Shown piece after piece: positions 7,506 to 15,293 of a stretch of 64,000 bases of DNA. Below the pieces are notes generated by a model. The model made no database searches and was not told where the DNA came from. It saw only the letters and a list, made by a program, of their open reading frames with translations. The stretch's first letter is position 1; each line of letters begins with the position of its first letter. Source of the stretch: Bacteroidales bacterium UBA6397 (GTDB taxonomy: Bacteria > Bacteroidota > Bacteroidia > Bacteroidales > UBA932); assembly GCA_002439875.1 (NCBI GenBank), contig DJQB01000028.1:1-64000 (forward strand). The letters are read 5' to 3'. A program made the position numbers and the translations under genes.

Positions 7506-7715
7506 ATGAAATCAACACCCCGCAAATCCCGTAAGAAGCCTGTCGCTAAAGAAAAACGTCTGTCAAACATCGTGAGGCCGTCGGATTTGACCTCCAAGGA
7601 GTGGCAGACCGCGCTGCGCCGTCAGGCCGCCCGGAAGGAGAACCTTATTGTGAGGCAACCAGGAGACGAGGGACGGTACGGGGTCTATGAGGTTAGGGAT
7701 ACGCTTCGCTTTTGA
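7506..7715 (+). pseudogene. N-terminal remnant of a SNF2 helicase gene
   Basis: A 69-residue frame with a basic start (MKSTPRKSRKKPVAKEKR) and then LSNIVRPSDLTSKEWQTALRRQAA, which I know as the opening of long Bacteroidota SNF2 helicases that carry a SWIM zinc finger before the ATPase. Here it runs into a TGA at 7713-7715 just after VYEVRDTLRF. The SWIM region is absent, and the ATPase core begins in another frame at the same place. An internal deletion that joined the two ends out of frame explains both facts. Confidence 0.65.
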
Positions 7716-9510
7716 GAAAGGCAGGTCCATCATCGCTGACGAAATGGGACTCGGAAAGACAGTCCAGGCCATCGGGGCGGCTGAGCTGCTCCGCAAGTCC
7801 GGGCTGGTGTCTTCCGTGCTGATTATCTGTCCTACATCGCTTAAATACCAGTGGCAGAAGGAGATCGAGAGATTTACGGATTCCTCTGCTGTGGTGATAG
7901 AAGGTAATCCGATCAAGCGTGCCGAGATGTACAAAGGTGATGAATTCTACAAGATTGTCTCCTATCACGCGATGAACCGGGATGTGCGCCTGAAAGGGGA
8001 GATGTATGCGGAATGTGTCATTATGGATGAGGTCCAAAGGCTTAAGAACTGGAACACCCAGATCGCAAGGTCAGCCAGACATATTCATTCCGACTATTCC
8101 ATCGTGCTTTCAGGCACACCGCTGGAGAACAAGTTGGAGGAGCTATATTCAGTGATGCAGTTGGTGGACCAGTACTGCCTTGGGCCGTACTACAAGTTCA
8201 TCGAAGAGACAACGGTTCGTGACGAGACGGGCAAGGTCTTGTCCTACCGCAATTTGAATATGGTCTCGGAGAAGATACGCTCCCGCCTCATCCGCCGTCG
8301 TAAGGTGGATGTCTCACTTCAGATGCCTTCCCGCACTGACAAATTGCTGTTTGTTCCGATGACTCCGCAGCAGAGGGAAATGCACGATGAGTGGAAAACC
8401 GCTGTCGCCCAGATTGTGTACAAATGGAAGCGTATGCACTTCCTGAGCGAGACTGACCGCCGCAGGCTTCTGCTGATGCTCAACCAGATGAGGATGGTGT
8501 GCGACAGCACTTTCATTCTTGATCAGAAGACACGGTTCGACACCAAGGTTGAGGAGACTATGAACATCCTCAAGGATCTGTTCGAGTCTGGTGATGAGAA
8601 GGTCGTGATATTCAGCCAATGGGAGAGGATGACAAGGCTGATTGCCGGTGAACTGGATTCCGCCGGGGTCAGGTATTCATCCTTGAACGGTATGGTCCCG
8701 TCGGAGAAGCGGAAAAAATTGTGCGATGATTTTATGGAAGATCCGGATTGCCGGGTGTTCATCTCGACGGATGCCGGCAGCACAGGGCTGAATCTACAGG
8801 CGGCCTCCCTTGTGATCAATCTGGACTTGCCGTGGAACCCGGCTGTTCTTGAGCAGCGCATAGCCAGGATCTATAGGATTGGTCAGAAACGCGGCATCCA
8901 GGTCATCAACATGGTCGCCCGTGACTCGTTCGAGGAGCGGATGCTTTCCACCCTCAATTTCAAGTCCTCGCTCTTCGAGGGAATATTCGATGGTGGCAAT
9001 GACACCGTAGTGCTCGATGACAGCCGCCTCGACAAGGTGCTTGAAGGGGTCGCTGAATATCTTGAAGCGCCTTCTGAGACGGCTCCGTCCGATGATCTTG
9101 ACGAACCGATGGAGACTCCTGCTCCGGCTTCCGGCTTCCCGAATCCAGAGTATGAGGGGACGCTGACTCCGGACCCGGACATTGAGACTGAAGGCATTTG
9201 CACTGATGATGACGGAACCGTGGACGTAATGGTCGGGACAGGCAGCGGCGAAGAGGCGGATGGCGAGACATCGTCAAAGGATGATGCCTTAGGTGGTGCG
9301 ATCGCCCCGGAAGCCCTTGTCAGTCAGGGCGTGGCGTTCCTTTCCGGCCTGGCTGATACATTACGTTCAGAGGAAGGTGTCAAAAAACTCACCGAGGCTA
9401 TTGTAGCGACCGACCCCGAAACCGGGAAATCCGAACTTCGCATCCCCGTGCCCGAAAAGGACACCGTTGCCGGCATCCTCGGCCTCTTCGGTAAACTCCT
9501 TAAGGGCTAA
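7687..9510 (+). CDS. SNF2-family DEAD/DEAH helicase ATPase core (5'-deleted gene)
   Basis: A 607-residue frame with all SNF2 motifs: Walker A DEMGLGKT (18-25), ICPTSLKYQW, DEVQRLKN (114-121, motif II), SGTPLENKL, FISTDAGSTGLNLQAAS (motif V) and QRIARIYRIGQKRG (motif VI). The C-terminal 150 residues are acidic and low in complexity. The start MRLGIRFAFEKG lies within what is normally an internal LRxYQxxGIxF segment, so about 25 nt of overlap with the N-terminal remnant reflects a broken gene. The ATPase might still be made by coupled re-initiation at 7687. Convergent yccF follows after 15 nt. Confidence 0.75.
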   Translation: MRLGIRFAFEKGRSIIADEMGLGKTVQAIGAAELLRKSGLVSSVLIICPTSLKYQWQKEIERFTDSSAVVIEGNPIKRAEMYKGDEFYKIVSYHAMNRDVRLKGEMYAECVIMDEVQRLKNWNTQIARSARHIHSDYSIVLSGTPLENKLEELYSVMQLVDQYCLGPYYKFIEETTVRDETGKVLSYRNLNMVSEKIRSRLIRRRKVDVSLQMPSRTDKLLFVPMTPQQREMHDEWKTAVAQIVYKWKRMHFLSETDRRRLLLMLNQMRMVCDSTFILDQKTRFDTKVEETMNILKDLFESGDEKVVIFSQWERMTRLIAGELDSAGVRYSSLNGMVPSEKRKKLCDDFMEDPDCRVFISTDAGSTGLNLQAASLVINLDLPWNPAVLEQRIARIYRIGQKRGIQVINMVARDSFEERMLSTLNFKSSLFEGIFDGGNDTVVLDDSRLDKVLEGVAEYLEAPSETAPSDDLDEPMETPAPASGFPNPEYEGTLTPDPDIETEGICTDDDGTVDVMVGTGSGEEADGETSSKDDALGGAIAPEALVSQGVAFLSGLADTLRSEEGVKKLTEAIVATDPETGKSELRIPVPEKDTVAGILGLFGKLLKG

Positions 9511-9525
9511 TGTTTTGTGGGCGAA

Positions 9526-9900
9526 TTAAGCCTCTCTGAATGTCTTGCCGAACGGGGTGAGGGAAAGCAGCGCCATTTTGAAATGCTGGAGCCCGAAAGG
9601 AATGCCGATAATCGTGATGCAGCAGATGAGGCCGAAGACAAGGTGCGTCGCCGCGATCTCCCACCATCCCAGCAGAATCCAAAGCACATTCATGAATATG
9701 CTGAGGCAGCCTCCGGCGTTGTCGCCGTCCACCACGTCCGTTCCGAACGGCCACAGCGAGAACACCCCGAACTTCCAAAGTTGGTATCCGAAAGGGATTC
9801 CGACAATGGTCACGCAGTAAAGCAGCCCCGCGATGAAGTAGCCGAGGGAAACCAGCAGGCCTCCCAAAACGAGCCATAGAATATTTCCGATGAATTTCAT
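9526..9900 (-). CDS. yccF: YccF-family inner membrane protein
   Basis: A 124-residue integral membrane protein with two YccF repeats. The paired motif TIVGIPFGYQLWKFGVFSLWPFG and TIIGIPFGLQHFKMALLSLTPFG is diagnostic. Four hydrophobic stretches are seen (about 5-30, 35-50, 70-90, 88-105). The biochemical role of the family is unknown. It is convergent with the helicase gene and co-directional with the MBL remnant upstream. Confidence 0.85.
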   Translation of the reverse strand: MKFIGNILWLVLGGLLVSLGYFIAGLLYCVTIVGIPFGYQLWKFGVFSLWPFGTDVVDGDNAGGCLSIFMNVLWILLGWWEIAATHLVFGLICCITIIGIPFGLQHFKMALLSLTPFGKTFREA

Positions 9901-9941
9901 AAAATGTTGTTGTTATGCCTTTTGCCTGTTTTTTCGCTGAC

Positions 9942-10502
9942 TCATCCTCTGAATATTACTTCCAGTCCGTCGTAGGCGGCTCGCAGAGGCGATGGAAGGC
10001 TGGTGCCAAGCTGGGCCTGGGTGCCGTGGAGCGTCCTTGCCATGTGGATTATGTACACTGGCTGACCCTGTGGCGCATTGAGCCTTCCTGTACTCTGAAG
10101 AACGTGTGCTGTCCGAAGAACGGTGCCTACGCTTGAGTGTGTGTATATTCTGAAATCCTCATTGTGGTCGATTCCCATTGTGGCTTCCATGATGAGGTTG
10201 TCAAGAAGCACGCTGGAAAGTCTCCTTAGTTCACCTCTTTCATCCACGCCGTTCCAGTCCGCAGCTCCGGTTCCCAGAAAGCTTACAAGCAGATCCTCTT
10301 TGCCGGCTTCCCCTGGTTCTAAAGAATATTCTGCCGTTGAAGGCTCTGACACAGAATCTATTACAATCGAATATCCCACCGTGGTACCATTTGAAGTCTG
10401 TTGCCCGACAGAACCCTCCGCCGCTTGCAGAACCACAGATCTGGACACTGCCCCGGCGGCAACTGCCTCGACACCTATCTTGATGAATTTTCTCCTGTCC
10501 AT
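9942..10502 (-). pseudogene. Internally deleted MBL-fold hydrolase with Tat-like signal
   Basis: The frame is intact at 186 residues and opens with a twin-arginine-type signal (MDRRKFIKIGVEAVAAG). Two pieces of a metallo-beta-lactamase-fold enzyme are seen: the first strands (DLLVSFLGTGAADWN, RRLSSVLLDNLIMEAT) and the end of the fold (VYIIHMARTLHGTQ, RAAYDGLEVIF). The part between them, which should hold the HxHxDH metal-binding motif, is missing. The two pieces meet around residues 112-120. The product cannot bind the usual two metals. A short in-frame deletion is the simplest reading. Confidence 0.6.
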
Positions 10503-10742
10503 AGTTTGCCATTTTATACCCTTTAGGCTTGAACCCGATGCGGCGCATCTATCGCCTTGTCCCCGTTCTCAAGCCTAAAGTGGGATGGATTCCTGATATT
10601 TTGACTGTAATATACAACAAATTTTGGATGCTGCGTGTTATTGGAAGTAAAAACATTCCTGGACGGAACCATATTCAGTCAATGAAAGAAATCTCCTCGC
10701 TTGTAAGATTGCCTTTCGCCAGAGTGATCCCTTGTGCCGGCC

Positions 10743-10924
10743 CGTGCGTATGAGGTCACGTTTCACGCACAGGCATCCTTCCGTCATCCGTTTCGTGAGT
10801 TAGGTCGCCGGTTCCACTCACGGAGGAAGCCTCCGATGATGATTCGTGCGCAGGCAGTCCGTTCCCACGCACGGCACCACCTCCAACAACCATTGGGGCG
10901 TGGAGACATTTGTTCTACGCACGG
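10743..10924. repeat. REP-like array A: four 30-nt palindromic units at 50-51 nt spacing
   Basis: Units lie at 10743-10772, 10794-10823, 10845-10874 and 10895-10924. The pattern is CGTGCGT, 16 variable bases, then ACGCACGG. In the second unit both arms change together (CGTGAGT with ACTCACG), which keeps the pairing. Linkers are 20-21 nt and not identical. The array lies downstream of the 117-aa gene, on the side of the RAYT gene's 3' end. Confidence 0.75.
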
Positions 10925-10940
10925 TGCACAGGCGTTATAT

Positions 10941-11294
10941 TCAATTATTCCTTTTTGAACCCGGCTTGACATTTGGCGTTATGATGGTTGCCTTGCCATG
11001 CCTTTGCGCATCTTTCATCGCGGACCGAAACGCTTCACCCAAAGACTTTGAGGATTGCCTGAGATATTCAATCATCTCATTTTGGTTTACACTCACTGCC
11101 AGGTCCGCTATCGCCAACGCCCTGATCATAGCCAGAACCGACATCTCGTCCCCGCCCCAAAGGGTCGTTGCCATTGAAATCATCGCGTTTTGCGTGATGT
11201 CAAGCGCTGTTTGCGGATTCTTAGTCACATCGATGTCCGTGTTGAACCTCAGTTGTCCATCGCTGTCCTGCAGCACTTCTAAAATCTTTCTCAT
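10941..11294 (-). CDS. Conserved hypothetical protein, 117 aa, inside the RAYT/REP region
   Basis: Starting at ATG 11294 the protein reads MRKILEVLQDSDGQLRFNTD and ends VKPGSKRNN. It is mostly helical (ALDITQNAMISMATTLWGG, SVLAMIRALAIADLAVSVNQ), soluble, and has no domain I can name. The frame can be extended 22 codons upstream to 11360, but those residues look like non-coding sequence. It lies between REP array A and the transposase, all on the minus strand. Whether it belongs to the mobile system is unknown. Confidence 0.55.
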   Translation of the reverse strand: MRKILEVLQDSDGQLRFNTDIDVTKNPQTALDITQNAMISMATTLWGGDEMSVLAMIRALAIADLAVSVNQNEMIEYLRQSSKSLGEAFRSAMKDAQRHGKATIITPNVKPGSKRNN

Positions 11295-11572
11295 AATCTT
11301 TGAATATTTGTTGTTAATGGTTTTATCCCAAATTTTTGACACAGTCCTAACTCGACACAAGTGGGTAATTACCAGTGGTATATTGTCTTATCTCACGCAT
11401 GTGATTGCATACCCACATTCATTCATGTTACCATTCCTTTAAACATCATCCATCGGTGGAGGAGTTCCCTCTTATCACTTGTGCAGAAGAATTTGGTGTT
11501 TAGTAAGAGTGAGACTTGAGTATTATTGTTCTCTGTTGGCTGGAATATCCGGTGTCTTTCCCTTTTGCTAAG

Positions 11573-12508
11573 TCATCTTTGACCTCCGGAGGCGCTTAGA
11601 GGGAACAGCGAGTCAACCTCGTACTGCGAGAGTCCGAGGATGCGTCTGATCTGTCCGTTGGAAGATCGGTAATCACACCTTAGCTTCCTTGCCAAATCAT
11701 GTTTTTGAGCTGGTGTTAAATCTCTTATATTGCTGACGTTATAGTTAGAGTTCACAATCTTGACAACTTGGGTGAACAATTCGGAGTCAGTCAGAAATTC
11801 TCCATCATCCAGTTCCGCGGCCAAATTTTCATAGGCTTCGATATTCTTGCTGATCATATAGAAATATTGATGCGCATTGCGGAACATAGCCATCCCTAGC
11901 TTGACCGCACAATATTCCAAAGGAGAGACATATCCGTCAATAATTCGATAGTTTTCAGGAAGATGAGGATTCCTGCTCCGGAACATTCGGCGGATTCCGA
12001 TGTCGGAAACGTCGGACAACTTTTTTGCAAACTGCACGTCGTTGAAATAGTACCGACCTGTGCCCCAAGGGTAAGAAAAAGGAGTGTGTGAAGGATCAAC
12101 TACATAGCCGTTGCGGTTCACATAGACGATGGTATCTCTTAAGGCTTTAAGGTCGTTGACTGGCTTCAGACTCATCTGGAATTGATTGGAAAGCCTACCT
12201 TGAGCCTTCGTGGACAGGTATCGCTTCAGCCTTTTGCGGTAAGTGGCGAAAAACTCATTGATGATGCGTTCGTCTCCGCTAAGTACTATATGAATATGGT
12301 TGCTCATTATCTCAAAAGCTATGACCGCAAGAGTCGGAAATTCCGCCAAACATCTGGACATTAGGTTCATGGCGAACCTGTAGTCGTCATCATTCGCAAA
12401 CACTAAGGATGTGAGGTTTCCAGGAGTGTAGAGATGCCACCACCTGCCACCACTGAGGAATGTCGCCTCGCACATTCGCTCGGATTCTATGTATGAAATT
12501 CGTTTCAT
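11573..12508 (-). CDS. REP-associated tyrosine transposase (RAYT, Y1/HUH family)
   Basis: A 311-residue Y1_Tnp-family protein. The HUH motif is H71-I-H73 in SNHIHIVLSG. The likely catalytic tyrosine is Y129 in TIVYVNRNGY, the place of the RAYT YIHLNPVRAG motif, followed by the YPWGTGRYY segment that corresponds to the usual YPWSSY. About 100 C-terminal residues form a helical, probably DNA-binding domain (LARKLRCDYRSSNGQIRRILGLSQ). RAYTs nick single-stranded REP hairpins and are thought to have spread them. Here REP-like palindromes flank the gene on both sides, and the first unit of array B ends 17 nt upstream of its ATG, so the promoter overlaps a REP unit. There are no IS ends, as expected for a domesticated RAYT. 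Confidence 0.85.
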   Translation of the reverse strand: MKRISYIESERMCEATFLSGGRWWHLYTPGNLTSLVFANDDDYRFAMNLMSRCLAEFPTLAVIAFEIMSNHIHIVLSGDERIINEFFATYRKRLKRYLSTKAQGRLSNQFQMSLKPVNDLKALRDTIVYVNRNGYVVDPSHTPFSYPWGTGRYYFNDVQFAKKLSDVSDIGIRRMFRSRNPHLPENYRIIDGYVSPLEYCAVKLGMAMFRNAHQYFYMISKNIEAYENLAAELDDGEFLTDSELFTQVVKIVNSNYNVSNIRDLTPAQKHDLARKLRCDYRSSNGQIRRILGLSQYEVDSLFPLSASGGQR

Positions 12509-12524
12509 AATTTATAGTTTATTC

Positions 12525-12655
12525 CGTGCGTTGAAATGAGTTTCTTACGCACAGATGGTTAATCGTTGATGTATCGTGCGTGGGATAGCCATCGTCACGC
12601 CCCGTCACTTGAATATCAAGTTCCCCGTGAGTGATTTTGTCGACTCTACGCACGG
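12525..12655. repeat. REP-like array B: three units upstream of the RAYT gene
   Basis: Units lie at 12525-12554, 12575-12604 and 12626-12655, with starts 50 and 51 nt apart. The pattern is the same CGTGCGT...ACGCACGG; the third unit has CGTGAGT on the left. The first unit sits within the RAYT promoter region. Confidence 0.75.
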
Positions 12656-12666
12656 AAAACAAAAAT

Positions 12667-12849
12667 GCGAGTCAGGCACGATATAACCTAACTCGCTTTG
12701 CGGATTCTTTGCTCCGCGGCAATCAATCTTGTTATGTTGTCACGACAGCAGTGAATGTCACCGTGCCGGTCTTTGCGTTACTTCTTCCGAGGCTGTTGCC
12801 AGATTTGCATACAGGCTCTGGCCTGTGGGAAGGCTTACGATAACGCAAA
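12667..12849. other. Hairpin-rich stretch between REP arrays B and C
   Basis: Four stems are seen: GCGAGT (12667-12672) with ACTCGC (12691-12696); GCGGA (12700-12704) with TCCGC (12713-12717); TTTGCGTTA (12772-12780) with TAACGCAAA (12841-12849); and inside the last, ACAGGC-TCTG-GCCTGT. A structured RNA or the remains of an element is possible. No coding frame is convincing. Confidence 0.4.
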
Positions 12850-12933
12850 TGTAAATTAATTCATCCGGATTCACATCACGAAAATGATCTTTTTGCTGAA
12901 TTTAAACAGATATCACGTACTCAAATTCTTTCC

Positions 12934-13209
12934 GGTGCGTGTGAAGCTCATTTTGACGCACAGACTTGCTTCCATCACCCTCTCGTGCGTGAGAAGTCCC
13001 GTTCCGCTCACGGGCTCATCCGGCGGTCTCTACTTGTTATGTGGAATGCATAGCTATGCCTGAGCCGCCTGTCGTTCCGTGCGTAGTGCCATCCTGTTTG
13101 CTCACGAGGACACATCATCGGCATCGTTGGTGCGTGGAGGCGCTATCCTGACGCACGGAGTGTTTTGGTTTGCATTGCAGGTGAATGAAAATGCCATTCT
13201 GGCGCACGG
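12934..13209. repeat. REP-like array C: five units, one degenerate
   Basis: Units lie at 12934-12963, 12984-13013, 13078-13107, 13129-13158 and a weak one at 13180-13209. Start offsets are 50, 94, 51 and 51. The long gap holds an extra hairpin with the palindrome GCATAGCTATGC framed by GGCGG and CCGCC, so an insertion of about 43 nt in one linker explains it. Confidence 0.7.
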
Positions 13210-13771
13210 GCGTTGAGAGTTCGCAATGGGTATTTCGGGAATATTCGTAAATTTGTACGTTTTAAGTATAGGCGTAAGGGTGATCCTTGACCATATTCCT
13301 TATGGGAGATTTATGACAGCATTTCAAACGATATCATTTGCCCTGATGGTCGCATTCTATTGAGTTTATTTGGCGAAACAGTTCGGCCAGAAGAGACATG
13401 GAATCCGGACCAATCAGATGGGGCGCGGTAATAAGGAACCGCGGACTTTGATGGTGGAGCGGTTACTTTCGGCCTTTTCCGTCTTGATATTGTCGTGGTG
13501 GTGTGTGGGGTGTTGTACGGGGATATTCATTCCTCCCGCTGTGGTGTGGTTGGCTAGGATTGGCTTTGACGGCTCTTGGAGTGGTCTTCGCGGTGGCAAT
13601 CCGTGTTCGCAGGTATTTATGAATGTGCCGCAGAGGGTAACGTGTTATTAATCAATTATTTGAATAAGTATACTTCTGTCCGTTCCGGAGGGGCGAAGGT
13701 GCTGCAAAATTGTTGGTGCGGAGTATGATGTCCTCTCCGCCATCAAAACAGCTGAGATGCGGCATTTCGAC
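13210..13771. other. Intergenic stretch, no supported gene
   Basis: There is a TAAATTTG -7-like word at 13246-13253. A frame of 93 codons begins at a TTG (13370) but has unlikely composition. I see no RNA gene. Confidence 0.4.
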
Positions 13772-15281
13772 TCAGAAAGTCAATTGAAGTTCGACCGATG
13801 AAAGGAGTCTGTTCCCGACATGGCTTTGGAGATAGTCAATGCCTGTTTTCAGCCCTATTGAGGTGTTTTCCTTCACCAATCTGAGATATTCGATTTTGGC
13901 TCCGACCACTACATGGTCAGAAGAAAGTATCTCCATGTCGTGAGGATACCATTCCTTGACTGGACGGCTTTCAGCGCGCGGCCCCGTTATAGGCATATTC
14001 CCCTTCAATGCTCTTGTAGCCTTTTAGCTGCAAACTTGTCGTCAGGCTGCTGCTTTTGAAGAAGAATTGCCTTGAGGCTCCAGCTTCCGCACTGACACCG
14101 GAATATTTGAACAGACTGTGCGGGGTGACATAGCTGTCTTTTTTGCTGATGAACCTGACTTTTGTGTGGCCACTCCACAGAAATGATTGGTCTTTGGTCA
14201 GGTAGTAATCGTATGACAAGGCAGCGTCGAGAGTGCGGTATTTGCTCATGGTTGCCTTGGAAACCACTTCCCAGCCTACACCGCTGATTTGTTTGGTGGC
14301 ATATTCAGTCCCATTTGTCAACTTGTACAGCGCGCTGAGCGACAATTTGTGCAGAGTGCCGCCACGCTCCAAAATCAGTCGGGCATCCAAAAAGCAATCA
14401 TTGACACTGCTCAGCCCCATGTCGCGGGGTTGGGTCGCGTCCTGTCTCAATTCGGTACGGCTTAGTCTGTAGCCGGCATCGATCAACAGCTCTATGTCTG
14501 AGTTTAGTCCGTACTGGATGGCTCCACCGTAACTGTTGCCTTGATAGTACATAGTGTAAAGGCCTCCGGAGCCGACCACGTCTTCCGTGAAATTTCCTAA
14601 TCCTTTCAAGACAAACACATTTTGTAGCAACGAACTGTTGCTCAGGGTAGGGGCAGCCCTTTCAAGGTAGTGGGAGTACAGAATATTCATTCCCAATGAT
14701 TGGTTTGCCCCTGGTGAGAAGACAAACGACGGTGAAAGGTCAACATCGTAGGCCGTGGATTCGCTGCGGGGATCCTGCTGTTTTGCCGCGATGCGGTCAC
14801 GGTATCGGACGTGTAGTCCACCATAAAGTCGGTCTGCCAAAGGAACAGCCATCTTGAACTCCATGCCGTACGATTGCCTTTTCCTGTCACTCAATGTGGT
14901 GTCAGCTACATTGTAGATAAAGCGCTCGTCAAATGGATCATAGACCAATGTGTTGAAGCGCGTTCCTGAATCGGAGATGTTGTCATAAGAGAACTGTCCC
15001 CAAAGCTTGATTTTGCCGATTGAAGCACAGCCTGCTGTGTTGAAGTGAATATCAGAAGCCGATTGCGGTTCTTGAAACAGATGGTAGTCTCCCGTGCGGA
15101 AGTCGTATGACAGTTTGGCGGTATTATTCGGTTTCCGGCTGCTTTTACCCATCAAGGCGGCATTGCCGGAGTCAATCCAAAGGGTCCTTTCTTTATTCAA
15201 TAATCCGTTGTCCTGCGCCCGCACGGAAATAGGTGTGAGCGCAAGAATCAACGGGAATATTCTTAAAAAACAGCTTTTCAT
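13772..15281 (-). pseudogene. Outer-membrane beta-barrel protein (DUF6850-like), frameshifted near its 3' end
   Basis: The main frame starts at 15281 with a signal peptide (MKSCFLRIFPLILALTPISVRAQ) and shows alternating amphipathic strands throughout. It stops early at 13971 (GEYAYNGAAR, then TGA). A second frame covering the same bases continues (ESRPVKEWYPHDMEIL) to VELQLTF and TGA at 13772, ending in the terminal Phe typical of barrel proteins. One indel near 13985-14000 would join them into about 500 residues. The gene lies 12 nt behind the DUF4876 lipoprotein, and these two families usually occur together. Without the last strands the barrel should not insert properly. Confidence 0.7.
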
Positions 15282-15293
15282 CTGTCCACAGGA

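Noticed and set aside
10529..10753. A 74-codon frame next to array A
   Set aside because: No start context or family; it runs into a REP unit.
10743..13209. CRISPR array: about 30-nt palindromic repeats with 20-21 nt linkers
   Set aside because: The repeats differ at many positions, including paired arm changes. The linkers are too short and no cas gene is near. A RAYT lies between the arrays, so REP-type repeats fit better.
13370..13651. A 93-codon frame from a TTG
   Set aside because: Odd composition (many Trp, Cys and Gly), no similarity to a family, no supporting context.
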